The notes: a model not told the origin generated them from the sequence alone. A stretch of DNA of 64,000 nucleotides from Gammaproteobacteria bacterium (GCA_903970465.1 CAJCIO010000015.1:1-64000); one strand, 5' to 3'; counted from the stretch's first letter, positions 43,892 to 53,648 are shown. Program-made: numbers and translations.

Positions 43892-45850
43892 TCATGACAA
43901 CAGCGGGCTCTGGTTCTTTTCCAGCCACTCCAGCGTTTGCGCGAACGGCATGGGCCTGGAGAACAGATAGCCTTGTACGGTCCGACAGCCAAGGCTCAGC
44001 AAGGCGTTCATCTCTTCAGTGGTCTCGACACCTTCGATGATGCAGTCCAGGCCCATGTCCTGACTCAACGCCACCAGTGACTTGACGATCTTGTAGCTGG
44101 CGGGGTTTTCATGAATGCCGGTGACGAAACTGCGGTCGACCTTCAATTTGGTCAGCGCCAAGGCATGCAATTGGCTGAGGCTCGAATAGCCCGTGCCGAA
44201 GTCATCCAGCGAAACCCCGCAGCCCATCCGGCGGAACAGCCCGATGGCCCGCTGAACCTGGACGATATCCTGCATCACTGCAGTTTCGGTGATTTCCAGA
44301 TCCAACTGCGCCGGATCGAAGTGGCTTGCCAGAATGGTATCGATGATTTGCTGGACGTTTTCCTCAGACCCGCAATCGTGGGCCGACAGATTGAACGACA
44401 AACGCACTTCGGACGGCCATTGTTCCGCTGCACGCAGGGCTTTGCGCAACAACGGCAAGGTCAGGCGGTTGATAAAGCCGATGCGCTCGGCAATCGGGAT
44501 GAACTGGCTCGGCGGCACGCTGCCGAGGTCCGGGCTGGCCCAGCGTGCCAAGGCCTCGAAGGCTACCGTTCGCCCCGTGTGCAGGTCGACGATGGGCTGA
44601 AACAGCACGCTGAATTCCAGATCCAGCTTGGCGCGGCGCAACGCTTGTTCGGTCAGTGTGTCGCGTTGCAATTGCTGGTGGTGTGCTGCACAAAATAGAC
44701 TCAAGGCCCCAGGGTGATTGCGTTTGCTCTGGTACAGAGCGTAGTCGGCGTACTCGTAGACGCTGGTGGCGCTGGAGGCCAGGTCCGGGTAAGTGGCGAT
44801 GCCCAGCGATGCGCTGATCTGCACGGGCACGTCGATGAGGGTAAAGGGTTTTTTCAGCTCTGCGCAGATGCTGTCGCCGAACGCCTGCAACTGCTGGTTA
44901 TCGCGCACATGGGTGAAGATCAAGGCGAACTCGTCCCCCCCCAGCCGTGCCACCTGCATGGTCGCATCCATCGATGCCGTCAGGCGCTGGCCGACCTGCA
45001 CCAGCAAACGGTCGCCCACGCTATGCCCGTACACATCATTGACCGGCTTGAAACCATCCAGATCCAGAATGCCCACCGCCAGCCGTTGGCCCGTGGCCTG
45101 CGCCTGGGCCAAGGCACTCTCCAACGCGGTGAAAAACTGCCGCCGGTTGGGCAAGCCGGTCAAGCTGTCCTGGTTGGCCAGGCGCAGGTTCTCGTCGCTG
45201 AGTTTTTCGGTTTCGGCCTGGGCGTTGACCAGCCGCGTGAAATCGCCGTAGTGATTCTGCAGGATCACCAGCATGGCCACCGTCACCAGCACCACGTTGA
45301 CGGCAGTGGCAACAAAGGTGGTGATATGGGTCGAGGCGAAAAACCCGACGAATGCCAGGTTGACCACCGCCGCCGTGATCAACGCCGCCGACCGCAACTG
45401 CATCAGGCAAAAGATGCAGCCAATGACGGTAATACCCATATAGAACGCGACATGCGCCTGCTCATACGCCCCACCATAGGGGAACAAGGCCAGTGCCCAC
45501 TGGGCGAATCCCGCCGCGATGAATCCGGTCATGCGGCTGGTGCGAGTCAGGGCCTGGTAGATGACTTGCGGCTCGGGCAGCGGCCGACTCTGGCGCTGGT
45601 GCCAGACCCAACTACGCACCATGCACACCAGCGTCAGGACCACCGGCACGGTCAGGGTCAACCAACCCGGGGCCTGGCTATAGTGCGTCCAGGCCAAGGC
45701 CCAACTGTTGACCAGCAGAATGAAGTACATCATGGGGATCTGTCGGGACAGCACGCGGTACTGCGCCTGCAACAATTTCGGGTTGTCGCGGGGCACAGAC
45801 ATCAAGGTCCGCCACTTGGTGGCCAGTCCTGTCTTCATAGGTGATGGCAT
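43892..45850 (-). CDS. GGDEF-EAL c-di-GMP protein with membrane sensor
   Basis: A 652-residue protein with about six N-terminal helices (residues 30-210, no periplasmic domain of note), GGDEF (about 230-390) and EAL (about 400-645). The GGDEF active site RLGGDEFALI is intact. The EAL site shows FEALARW, the Asn in FNLSAHD, EITET, DDFGTGYSSLSQL, KVD and EGVET, so both synthesis and breakdown of c-di-GMP are possible. The ATG at 45850 is used; the frame extends to 45970 without a better start. Confidence 0.85.
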   Translation of the reverse strand: MPSPMKTGLATKWRTLMSVPRDNPKLLQAQYRVLSRQIPMMYFILLVNSWALAWTHYSQAPGWLTLTVPVVLTLVCMVRSWVWHQRQSRPLPEPQVIYQALTRTSRMTGFIAAGFAQWALALFPYGGAYEQAHVAFYMGITVIGCIFCLMQLRSAALITAAVVNLAFVGFFASTHITTFVATAVNVVLVTVAMLVILQNHYGDFTRLVNAQAETEKLSDENLRLANQDSLTGLPNRRQFFTALESALAQAQATGQRLAVGILDLDGFKPVNDVYGHSVGDRLLVQVGQRLTASMDATMQVARLGGDEFALIFTHVRDNQQLQAFGDSICAELKKPFTLIDVPVQISASLGIATYPDLASSATSVYEYADYALYQSKRNHPGALSLFCAAHHQQLQRDTLTEQALRRAKLDLEFSVLFQPIVDLHTGRTVAFEALARWASPDLGSVPPSQFIPIAERIGFINRLTLPLLRKALRAAEQWPSEVRLSFNLSAHDCGSEENVQQIIDTILASHFDPAQLDLEITETAVMQDIVQVQRAIGLFRRMGCGVSLDDFGTGYSSLSQLHALALTKLKVDRSFVTGIHENPASYKIVKSLVALSQDMGLDCIIEGVETTEEMNALLSLGCRTVQGYLFSRPMPFAQTLEWLEKNQSPLLS

Positions 45851-46078
45851 CTCGTTTTCCAACAGCGTCTGGGCAGTGGCCACGCTGACGTCGACGACTA
45901 GCGTCAGGCTTGCTTTTGTATCGGCACAAGCCCCGGATTCTGTAGGCGTGGCGATCAACAGCAGGCCCATCGCGCGCTTGCGTGCAGTGCGATCTCAGGA
46001 ACCACCGACCTGAGCGCTTGTCGCACATCCAGTGCCTGCACTTTCTGGCCGCCTCCTCATTCGTGACAGGAACCCTCT

Positions 46079-47155
46079 ATGCCCAGCCTTTTCGAACCGC
46101 TCAACATCGGCGCCCTGACCGCCCCTCATCGCGTGTTCATGGCGCCGCTGACGCGCGGCCGCTCGAGCCGAACCCATGTGCCCAGCGAACTGATGATCGA
46201 GTACTACACCCAGCGTGCCAGCGCGGGGCTGATCATTACCGAAGCCACCGGTATCTCCCAGCAAGGCATGGGCTGGCCCTACGCGCCCGGGATCTGGAGC
46301 GACGAGCAGGTCGAAGCCTGGAAGCCGGTGACCGACGCGGTGCACGCCGCAGGTGGGCGTATCGATCTGCAGCTCTGGCACATGGGCCGCATCGTGCATC
46401 CAAGTTTTATCGGCGGCGCGACGCCGGTGTCGGCTTCGGCGACCACCGCGCCGGGCAGCGCCCACACCTACGACGGCAAACAACCGTACGTGCAGGCACG
46501 GCCATTGACCCTGGACGAGATCAAGCGCCTGCTCGACGATTATGAGAAGGCCGCAGCCAACGCCTTGGCGGCGGGTTTCGACGGGGTGCAGATTCATGCC
46601 GCCAATGGGTATCTGATCGATCAGTTCCTGCGCGACAACAGCAACTTTCGTCAGGATCAATATGGCGGCTCGGTGGACAATCGCATTCGCTTGCTGCTGG
46701 AGGTCGCTGAACGCGTGGTGCACACCGTCGGCGCCGAGCGTACCGGCGTACGGCTGTCACCCAATGGCGACTCGCAGGGGGTCAACGACAGTGATCCGAA
46801 TACCCTGTTCAGCGCCGCGGCGGCAGGCCTCGACAAGATCGGTATCGCCTACCTGGAGCTGCGCGAACCCGGCTTCGACGGCACCTTCGGCAAGGCCGAC
46901 CGCCCGCCCGTGCACCCGGTGATTCGCAAGGCATTCAGCGGCCCGCTGATCCTTAACTCCGATTACACCCTTGAGCGCGCGCAAGCGGCGCTGGATGCCG
47001 GTGAGGCTGACGCCATCACCTTTGGACGGCCGTTCCTCGCCAATCCGGACCTGCCCTATCGGCTGTCCAAGGGCTTGGCGCTGAACGAGGATGTCATGGC
47101 CACCTGGTACAGCCAAGGGCCCGAGGGCTATATCGATTATCCGTTCGCCGACTGA
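46079..47155 (+). CDS. Old Yellow Enzyme family alkene reductase
   Basis: A 358-residue FMN-dependent NADPH oxidoreductase of the NemA/XenB type. It begins with LFEPLNIGALTAPHRVFMAPLTRGRS, has the substrate pair His-Asn in IHAANGYLIDQFL, the DQYGGSVDNRIRLL signature and the flavin-phosphate site in FGRPFLANPDLP. It reduces activated alkenes or nitro compounds; the natural substrate is unknown. AGGA lies about seven bases before the ATG. It is divergent from the c-di-GMP gene. Confidence 0.88.
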   Translation: MPSLFEPLNIGALTAPHRVFMAPLTRGRSSRTHVPSELMIEYYTQRASAGLIITEATGISQQGMGWPYAPGIWSDEQVEAWKPVTDAVHAAGGRIDLQLWHMGRIVHPSFIGGATPVSASATTAPGSAHTYDGKQPYVQARPLTLDEIKRLLDDYEKAAANALAAGFDGVQIHAANGYLIDQFLRDNSNFRQDQYGGSVDNRIRLLLEVAERVVHTVGAERTGVRLSPNGDSQGVNDSDPNTLFSAAAAGLDKIGIAYLELREPGFDGTFGKADRPPVHPVIRKAFSGPLILNSDYTLERAQAALDAGEADAITFGRPFLANPDLPYRLSKGLALNEDVMATWYSQGPEGYIDYPFAD

Positions 47156-47197
47156 ACGCAAGCGATCGAGGCCTCCCGCACGGAGGCCTCATTGCAT

Positions 47198-47842
47198 TCA
47201 GAACCAGCGATCCTTGCGTTTGCGCCCACGGCTCAGGGCAGGCAGGATCAACCCGGCCAGCAGACCCGCGCCGGCGATGCTGCCGCCATAGACCATGTAG
47301 CTCATCATCACTTGCTTGTTCTCGTCACCCAGCTTGGCCTGGGCGGTGCGCAGATCCGATTGCGCTTCGGACAACTGATCGTTGAGGGCCTTGGTGCGCG
47401 TCTGCAACTCGTCGATCAGCGATTTGCGTGTGTCCAGTGTTTCCTGCATGCCTTGCACGCGTTGCTTCCAGCTGTCGTCGATGGTCTTGAGCTGGGTACT
47501 CAGCTCGGTCACCTGCTGGGTCAATTGCGGGACACGCTCCACGGGGCCGGGCACATCCTGCAGGTTGCTGCTGGGCAACCATACTGTATCGCCCGACTCG
47601 CCCTTGACCTGGCTGTAGTCGCCCTGCGTATTGATCAGCTCGAGCTTTTGCCCGGACTTGACCGTGCCGACGATTCGATAACCATCGGTAGGACCGCTGC
47701 GTACATAGGTGCTGAGGTTGTCACTGACCCAGCGCTCGTTGGTGGCACCCTGAGCCTCGCCGGCCGCAACGGTGATGAGCAGGCCAGCCAACAGACAGGT
47801 CATTGGCGAGCGGCGAAAAACGGAACGATGGATCAGCGACAT
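47198..47842 (-). CDS. SH3 domain protein of the TIGR04211/YgiM type
   Basis: A 214-residue envelope protein. A signal peptide (about 1-32) is followed by a bacterial SH3 domain (about 38-100; STYVRSGPTDGYRIVGTVKSG), a coiled coil (about 105-180) and a C-terminal helix (about 183-205) with a basic tail RGRKRKDRWF. This layout matches E. coli YgiM. Start choice: ATG at 47842 or GTG at 47854; neither has a strong ribosome site. An attenuator-like structure lies directly upstream. Confidence 0.8.
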   Translation of the reverse strand: MSLIHRSVFRRSPMTCLLAGLLITVAAGEAQGATNERWVSDNLSTYVRSGPTDGYRIVGTVKSGQKLELINTQGDYSQVKGESGDTVWLPSSNLQDVPGPVERVPQLTQQVTELSTQLKTIDDSWKQRVQGMQETLDTRKSLIDELQTRTKALNDQLSEAQSDLRTAQAKLGDENKQVMMSYMVYGGSIAGAGLLAGLILPALSRGRKRKDRWF

Positions 47843-47858
47843 AATGGTATTCACTTGA

Positions 47859-47950
47859 AAAAATAAATAAAAAAGCCCCGATGACCGGGCCGATGACCAT
47901 AAGGATTGAATATCGACGTGGCCCCGTCAGTACGGACGGGCATATCGCTA
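47859..47950 (-). promoter_or_regulatory. Attenuator-like leader before the SH3 gene
   Basis: On the minus strand CCCGTC-cgtact-GACGGG (47940-47923) forms one hairpin. GGCCCGGTC-at-CGGGGC (47891-47875) followed by TTTTTT forms a terminator 30-odd bases before the SH3 start. The 3' side of the first hairpin, GACGGGGCC, can also pair with GGCCCGGTC (eight of nine bases), which would break the terminator. A 30-codon frame starting MPVRTDGATS begins at 47943 and ends overlapping the GTG at 47854, but it has no visible ribosome site. Confidence 0.45.
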
Positions 47951-48093
47951 CGACTGCCACGCACGGTGGCCAACTGCGAGGGAAAACGCCTGGAACCTGG
48001 CTGACAGCCAACGCCGGGCAGCCTAAATTGCTGCCAGCACAAAGACCGTTTTATTGGCGCAAGGTTCCGTAAAGGAGGGAGATGAGGATGAAA

Positions 48094-48111
48094 GCGTCAG
48101 ACCGCTGACGC
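48094..48111 (-). terminator. Terminator after the TSUP gene
   Basis: GCGTCAG-cggt-CTGACGC on the minus strand is a perfect seven-bp stem starting 13 bases after the TSUP stop. It is followed by TTTCATCC, a short T-tract. The gap to the SH3 gene (47843-48123) otherwise holds only the structured leader. Confidence 0.55.
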
Positions 48112-48123
48112 CTGGGCGGTGCG

Positions 48124-48909
48124 TCAGAACGCCAGTTTGACACCAACCAGCAGCAACATGACCGCCAGACAGGGACGCAGCACTTTATCTGGCACGCGAC
48201 CCGTCAATTGGCTGCCGATATAGATGCCCGGCAGCGAACCCAGCAACAGAAAGCCGAGAACGCCCCAATCCATATTGCCCATGCTAGCGTGGCCCAGGCC
48301 CGCGACTAGTTTCAGGGGCACCGCATGGGCGATCTCGGTGCCGACCAGGCGTCGAGTCGGCAAAAACGGATAGAGGATGAACAACGCTACGGTCCCCAGA
48401 GCGCCCGCGCCGATGGAGGTCAGCGCGACCATGGTGCCCAGTATCAGGCCGGTGATCACGGTCATTACATTGAGCCGCGGGCCACTGGGCTGGTAACGAC
48501 CACCCGCGCGGCGATGGGCGAAATCGAGCAGTTGTTGCTTGAACAGCACGGCCAGCGCGGTCAGCAGCAACACCACCCCCAGGCCCTGCTTGATGATGGC
48601 GTTCATTGCCTCGGGGGCGGTGTGCAGCGAGCTGAGGTACCACAGGGTCACGGCCACCGCCGGGACACTGCCCAGGGTCAGCCAGCCGGTCACGACCCAA
48701 TCGATATTGTCGTTCTTGCGGTGCACCAGCACCCCACCGGATTTGGTGATGGCGGCATACAACAGGTCGGTACCTACAGCGGTCGCAGGGTTGATGCCGA
48801 ACCACAGCAGGATCGGCGTCATGAAGGACCCGCCTCCTACCCCGGTCATGCCCACGATAAAACCGACCACCAAGCCTGCCACTACGAAACCGACGTTACC
48901 GAAATCCAT
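48124..48909 (-). CDS. TauE/SafE (TSUP) family transporter
   Basis: A 261-residue integral membrane protein with seven to eight helices. Both halves carry the family motif: VGFIVGMTGVGGGSFMTPIL near the start and LGTMVALTSIGAGALGTVAL in the middle. Relatives export sulfite, sulfoacetate or other sulfur compounds. The ATG at 48909 is preferred over 48930. No sulfur gene is adjacent. Confidence 0.85.
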   Translation of the reverse strand: MDFGNVGFVVAGLVVGFIVGMTGVGGGSFMTPILLWFGINPATAVGTDLLYAAITKSGGVLVHRKNDNIDWVVTGWLTLGSVPAVAVTLWYLSSLHTAPEAMNAIIKQGLGVVLLLTALAVLFKQQLLDFAHRRAGGRYQPSGPRLNVMTVITGLILGTMVALTSIGAGALGTVALFILYPFLPTRRLVGTEIAHAVPLKLVAGLGHASMGNMDWGVLGFLLLGSLPGIYIGSQLTGRVPDKVLRPCLAVMLLLVGVKLAF

Positions 48910-49070
48910 CAACAGTCCTACATGCCGCACGCGGCCTTATGAAAAAACTGGCGCAGCATAGCGATTTTTCTTATAACGGCTATATATCGATGTGATCTAT
49001 TGTTATTCCAGATCTGCAGTTAGCAGTCCTCAGGAGACAGCAGGTCTCGCGCCATGGGCTGCCTCTCCAA

Positions 49071-49466
49071 TTACTTGACGTCCTGGTTCGCCTGCAACCA
49101 CGCCAGCAGGTCGTCCAGCTTTTGCGCATCGCTGATCCCCCAGAAGTGCATGTTGGTGCCAGGCACCACATCAGTGGGATCCTTGATAAAGGCGATCAGC
49201 GTGTCGCGCTGCCAGGTGATGCCCGAGGCTTTCATGGCGCTGGAGTACACGTAGCCGCTGGTGCTGCCCGCCAATCGGCCGAAAATGCCGTTCAGTTGCG
49301 GCGCGAATGCGGCCTGTGCATAGCGGCCGATCTTGTGGCAGCCACCGCAGGTCTTGGCGAACAAGGCTTCGCCAGCCTTGGGATCGCCATCCGCCCAGGC
49401 ATGGGCCGAGGCCACTGAAAGCATCAATGCGGTGACCGCCAAACGGCGCAGTGAGGAGCGCTTCAC
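49071..49466 (-). CDS. Class I cytochrome c
   Basis: A 131-residue exported monoheme cytochrome. The signal peptide ends at AHAWA, the heme site is CGGCHK, and the axial Met is likely in PGTNMHFWG. It resembles small c2-type electron carriers. It starts with GTG at 49466, with GAGGG seven bases upstream. An intrinsic terminator separates it from the sugar operon upstream. Confidence 0.85.
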   Translation of the reverse strand: MKRSSLRRLAVTALMLSVASAHAWADGDPKAGEALFAKTCGGCHKIGRYAQAAFAPQLNGIFGRLAGSTSGYVYSSAMKASGITWQRDTLIAFIKDPTDVVPGTNMHFWGISDAQKLDDLLAWLQANQDVK

Positions 49467-49480
49467 AAAGGAACCCTCGC

Positions 49481-49516
49481 AAAAAGCCGCCAGCGTAGCG
49501 CAAACGCGGCGGCTTT
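49481..49516 (-). terminator. Intrinsic terminator of the sugar operon
   Basis: AAAAGCCGCC, a 15- to 16-base loop and GGCGGCTTTTT on the minus strand, about 40 bases after the stop of the GguC-like gene. The structure has A- and T-runs on both sides and would work in either direction. Confidence 0.75.
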
Positions 49517-49556
49517 TCCTTACTCTTCAGAGGGTTTTGAACGACTTGCGTATCGA

Positions 49557-50555
49557 TCAAAGGGTCGTCACATCACCCGGGCGAAACACCTCGCGGCTGA
49601 CCTGCACCGTATTGCGCAGCGGCGCGCCGAACTCGCTGATGCTGATCTCGAACTCATCATCCGCCTGCGTACGGATATTGTCGGCGACGGACAGGGTTGC
49701 GGTGCCGAAGAAATGCACGTGCACATCACCCGGGCGCAAGAATTGCTGGTACTTGAAGTGGTGGTACTCAAGGTTCTCCAAGCTGTGGCACATGTTGTCC
49801 TCACCGCTGAGGAACTCCTTCTCCCAGATCACCTCGCCGCCGCGGCGGATCCGACTGGTGCCGGCCAGATGGCTCGGCAAGGCGCCGACGCGCAGTTCCG
49901 GCCCGTAGGAGCAGTTGCGCAGCTTGGAGTGCGCCAGGTACAGGTAGCTGCGCCGCTCCAGCACGTGGTCGGAAAACTCGTTGCCCAAGGCAAAGCCGAC
50001 TCGGTACGGACGACCATCATCGCCGATCACGTAGAGCCCGGTGAGCTCCGGCTCCTCGCCACCGTCTTCCGCGAATGGGGGTTGCTGCAACGCGGCACCT
50101 GGGCGTACCACGCAGGAACCATCGCCCTTGTAGAACCACTCCGGTTGCGCGCCCGGGGTGCCGGGTTGCGGCTTGCCACCCTCGATACCCCACTGGAACA
50201 TCTTCGCCGAGTCAGTCAGGGTGCCGGGCTCGGCGGCCTTTTGCTGGTGCATCTGGTCGCGGGTAGAAGCGCTGCCCAGGTGGGTCAAGCCGGTACCGGT
50301 GACCAGGCAGTGGGCTGGGTCCTGGTGATCGAGGGGCGGCAGCACGCGGCCTTGCTTCAAGGCAACCGCGTAGTTTTCGTCGCTGGGTTCCGTACCCCGC
50401 GCGATCACCTCTTCCTGCAACTGGCGCTTGTTGCGAATGGCGGCAAGCGCCAGTTCACGGGTCGATGTGGTATCGACGACGATATGGATCTGCTCACCCT
50501 CGACGACACCGACCCGACGCTGCCCTTGGCTATTTTCGAACTGAACGAGACGCAT
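49557..50555 (-). CDS. AraD1/GguC family protein (fumarylacetoacetate hydrolase fold)
   Basis: A 332-residue protein of the FAH-like group known as AraD1 or GguC. Family stretches are VTGTGLTHLGSASTRDQMH, FALGNEFSDHVLERRSYLYLAHSKL and the metal-site Glu-rich region GGEEPELTGLYVI. Members are thought to act as dehydratases on 2-keto-3-deoxy sugar acids. It is the last gene of an operon with a lactonase and ribose-type importer, which supports sugar-acid breakdown. AGGGAG precedes the ATG. Confidence 0.8.
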   Translation of the reverse strand: MRLVQFENSQGQRRVGVVEGEQIHIVVDTTSTRELALAAIRNKRQLQEEVIARGTEPSDENYAVALKQGRVLPPLDHQDPAHCLVTGTGLTHLGSASTRDQMHQQKAAEPGTLTDSAKMFQWGIEGGKPQPGTPGAQPEWFYKGDGSCVVRPGAALQQPPFAEDGGEEPELTGLYVIGDDGRPYRVGFALGNEFSDHVLERRSYLYLAHSKLRNCSYGPELRVGALPSHLAGTSRIRRGGEVIWEKEFLSGEDNMCHSLENLEYHHFKYQQFLRPGDVHVHFFGTATLSVADNIRTQADDEFEISISEFGAPLRNTVQVSREVFRPGDVTTL

Positions 50556-50725
50556 GGAATACTCCCTTTTTATGATTATCGAGCTGGACCTTTGCAGCTT
50601 GCCGCGCTCGGCGCCGACTTGCCTAATGACAACCGCTTATGGAGCGATAACTTCCAGTCATCCCCCCACGCCGCCAGATCGGCATCCCGACCTCATCACC
50701 GTTTTGCGCCTGCGCAGCACGCCTC

Positions 50726-51637
50726 TCACGGCAACTGCGCTCCTGCCACCGCCACATGGATCATGTACAGCGACGTATTGGCTGCAATGAACAGCCGATT
50801 GCGCCGCGGGCCGCCGAACGTCAGGTTGGCGACTTTCTCGGGCAGACGGATCTTGCCAAGCAAGGTGCCGTCAGGGGCAAAGCACTGAATCCCATCCCCG
50901 GCGCTGGTCCAGAGGTTGCCCTGCACGTCGATACGAAAACCATCAGGGATACCCGGTTCGATCACGGCGAACACCCTAGAAGCCCCCAGTCGACTGGCAT
51001 CGATCACCTCGAACGCACGAATGTGATGGGGTGCTTGCGGGTCGTGGCTTCGGGCCGAATCCGCGACGTAGAGCGTCTTGCCATCCGGGCTGAAGGCCAG
51101 GCCGTTGGGCTGTACAAAATCGCTGGCCACGCAGGCGATAACGCCACTGAGCGGGTCGATGCGGTACACGAAACTGCCCTCCTGCTCCGGTTCCGCCTGG
51201 AAGCCTTCATAATCACTGAGGATGCCGTACGTGGGGTCGGTGAACCACACCCCGCCATCGCGATGCACGACCACATCGTTGGGCGAATTGAGGCGCTTGC
51301 CCTGGAACTGATCGGCCAGCACGGTGATGCTGCCGTCGGCTTCGGTGCGGGTCACTCGCCGGGTCCCGTGCTCGCAGGTCACCAATCGCCCTTGCAGGTC
51401 GCGGGTATTGCCGTTGGCGAAGTTGGAGTTGGCCCTGAACACCGACACCCCATGTTCAGGGATCCAGCGCAGGATGCGTTCGTTGGGGATATCACTCCAC
51501 AACAGGTAGCCGCCGTCGTTGAACCACACCGGGCCTTCGGCCCAGCGGCATTTGTCGTACAGCCGCTCGAGCTGGGTATTGGGGATGGTCAATGCGCGAA
51601 AGCGCGGGTCAAGGTGTTCATAAAGTTCGTCGGACAC
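50726..51637 (-). CDS. SMP-30/gluconolactonase family lactonase
   Basis: A 303-residue six-bladed beta-propeller lactonase. The metal site is suggested by Glu in WAEGPVWF, Asn in RLNSPNDVVV, and Asp/Asn in FVQPNGLAFSPDGKTLYVADS. It would open a sugar lactone to the acid, between a dehydrogenase and dehydratase step. It starts with GTG 51637; GAGG lies nine bases upstream. Longer frame to 51811 lies inside the permease gene. 170 bases separate it from the GguC-like gene; that gap shows no feature. Confidence 0.85.
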   Translation of the reverse strand: MSDELYEHLDPRFRALTIPNTQLERLYDKCRWAEGPVWFNDGGYLLWSDIPNERILRWIPEHGVSVFRANSNFANGNTRDLQGRLVTCEHGTRRVTRTEADGSITVLADQFQGKRLNSPNDVVVHRDGGVWFTDPTYGILSDYEGFQAEPEQEGSFVYRIDPLSGVIACVASDFVQPNGLAFSPDGKTLYVADSARSHDPQAPHHIRAFEVIDASRLGASRVFAVIEPGIPDGFRIDVQGNLWTSAGDGIQCFAPDGTLLGKIRLPEKVANLTFGGPRRNRLFIAANTSLYMIHVAVAGAQLP

Positions 51638-51666
51638 TGCGGCGATCCTCGTAAAAAATGGACTAT

Positions 51667-52626
51667 TCAGCCACGCGCCGTTTGACGGCCACTCATGGCA
51701 GTGATCACGGCGATGATGATGACGCCGGTCAGGATCAGGCGGACCCCGGCACTGGCGCCGAAACTGTTGAGCATGCTCACCAGCAGGTACAGAAACAGCG
51801 CTGCGCCCCATATCCCCGGCACGTTGGCGAAGCCGCCAGCAACCGAGGTGCCGCCGATCACCACCACGGCAATCGAGGCCAGCAGGTATTCATCACCCAT
51901 GCTCAGCGAAGCCCCCCCAGAGAAACCGGCCAGCAGCAGGCCGCAGAGGCTGGCAAACAAGGCGCTCAGTACATAGGTGACGAACCGCACTCGGGCCACC
52001 CGCACCCCGGCCAGTTCCGCCGCGCGGGGGTTCTGACCAATAGCCAACACCCAGCGGCCGTACAGGGTGCGGGTCAGGACCACGCCCATCAGCACCGCCA
52101 GCAGCATCACCGCCAAGGCGACATAGGGCACCCCCAGCACCTTGCCTGTGGCGAAGGCGTAAAAATCGTCCGGTGGTTGAATACGCACACTGCGCCCGTA
52201 GGCGATCGCCAGGGATTGCAGGAGGAAGCTCGCCGACAAGGTGGCGATGATCGGTGGGATACGCAGCAGCCGAATCAGCGCGTAGTTGCCACACCCCACC
52301 ACTACCCCGGTGGCCAGCGCGCCGAGCACGCCCAGCCAGATCAGCTCGTTCTGGCTGTCCATCAGCTTCATTGCCACCGCGCCGCTCAGCGCTACGTTGG
52401 CGGGGATCGACAGATCGATATTGCCGGGGCCGGTGCTGATCACGAACATCTGACCGATACCGACGATCACGAAAAATGCCGAAAACCCCAACGCCCCGGA
52501 CAGCAGCGCACCGCTCCCCGCGCCGCGATTGAAGACCAACGTCGCAGCCCAGATCAGCAGCGCTGCAAGAAACGACCACAGCCAGGGTTTGTCGAGTACC
52601 CGTTTGACCAAGGTGAAGTCCTTCAT
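51667..52626 (-). CDS. Ribose-type sugar ABC transporter permease
   Basis: A 319-residue permease of the RbsC/AraH family with about ten helices. The family motif GQMFVISTGPGNIDLSIPANVALSGAVA lies near residue 58, and the late motif AVVVIGGTSVAGGFANVPG follows. The open frame reaches 53133 within the preceding permease, but the ATG at 52626 overlaps that gene's stop by four bases (ATGA) and starts the domain. It pairs with the upstream permease. Confidence 0.88.
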   Translation of the reverse strand: MKDFTLVKRVLDKPWLWSFLAALLIWAATLVFNRGAGSGALLSGALGFSAFFVIVGIGQMFVISTGPGNIDLSIPANVALSGAVAMKLMDSQNELIWLGVLGALATGVVVGCGNYALIRLLRIPPIIATLSASFLLQSLAIAYGRSVRIQPPDDFYAFATGKVLGVPYVALAVMLLAVLMGVVLTRTLYGRWVLAIGQNPRAAELAGVRVARVRFVTYVLSALFASLCGLLLAGFSGGASLSMGDEYLLASIAVVVIGGTSVAGGFANVPGIWGAALFLYLLVSMLNSFGASAGVRLILTGVIIIAVITAMSGRQTARG

Positions 52627-53648
52627 GGCTGACGTGCCTCCATACGATTGACGGCAGCCCGCAGGGCCAGCACCAGAATCAGAATTGCGCCCTGGGCACC
52701 GATCTGCCAGTCCGGCGAAATGCGGATGAACGACAGCAGGGAGCCCGCCAGCACCAAGGTCAAAGCCCCCAGCACCGCGCCGATCGGCGACACCCGTCCA
52801 CCGACGAATTCGCCCCCGCCCAGGATCACCCCGGCGATCGACAACAAGGTGTAGCGCAGCGCCACGCTGGCATCGGCCGACGTGGTCAGCCCGACCAGAA
52901 ACAGCCCGGACAACACGCCAAAGCCGCCAGCCATGGCGTACAAGGTGACCTTGATGCGCAACAGCGACCAACCCGCCTTGGCGATCGCCAGCGGGTTGCC
53001 GCCCGCGCCGCGCAACACCACGCCCAACGTCGAGCGCATCAGAAACAGGTGCACCAACAGTGCCAGAGCGATGCACACGATGATCGCGAACGGCAGCAGC
53101 GGCGGCTTGATCCGTACCAGTGTCTGCAACCATTGCGGCGCGCTGCCGCCTGGGGCCGGGAGCAACAGCACCGCAGCGCCGGTCCAGATGAACGACATGC
53201 CCAGGGTCACCACGATCGACGGCAGGCGACGGGTGTGAATCAAGGCGCCGAGCAGCGCGTAGACCAACACGCAGCCCAGCAGCGCCAATACCCCCAGCAC
53301 CGGGTGATCATTGAGCAGCGTCGCGGCGACGCAGGCAACGAAGCTGATATAGCTGCCCAGCGACAGGTCCAGGTCGTTGACGGTGATGATCAGCATCTGC
53401 GCGATAGTCGCCAAGGCGATCGGCACTGCCAGGTTGAGCATCAGGTTCATGCCCATGTAGCTCATCGCCCGCGGCTGCAGGATAAAGATGGTGCCCAGCA
53501 GCACCACGAGCGACAACGCCGGCAAAGCGCTGCGCAGCCAGCGAGCCCGATTCACCGCCGACGCCCTGGTGGGTGCAGCGAGAGGGGGTGCCCCTGATCC
53601 GCTTGGGTCAGCCACCGCGGCCTCCTCGATACGCGTCGGCATATTCAT
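52623..53648 (-). CDS. Ribose-type sugar ABC transporter permease
   Basis: A 341-residue permease of the same family. A 40-residue hydrophilic N-terminus precedes about ten helices; [21 protein letters not shown] matches the family motif and [23 protein letters not shown] the late one. The two permeases differ considerably, so the pore is probably a heterodimer. It overlaps the ATPase gene by four bases. Confidence 0.88.
   Translation of the reverse strand: MNMPTRIEEAAVADPSGSGAPPLAAPTRASAVNRARWLRSALPALSLVVLLGTIFILQPRAMSYMGMNLMLNLAVPIALATIAQMLIITVNDLDLSLGSYISFVACVAATLLNDHPVLGVLALLGCVLVYALLGALIHTRRLPSIVVTLGMSFIWTGAAVLLLPAPGGSAPQWLQTLVRIKPPLLPFAIIVCIALALLVHLFLMRSTLGVVLRGAGGNPLAIAKAGWSLLRIKVTLYAMAGGFGVLSGLFLVGLTTSADASVALRYTLLSIAGVILGGGEFVGGRVSPIGAVLGALTLVLAGSLLSFIRISPDWQIGAQGAILILVLALRAAVNRMEARQP

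Noticed and set aside
52627-53133. N-terminal extension of the second ribose-type permease
   Set aside because: It lies wholly inside the preceding permease gene; the ATGA overlap at 52623-52626 marks the real start.
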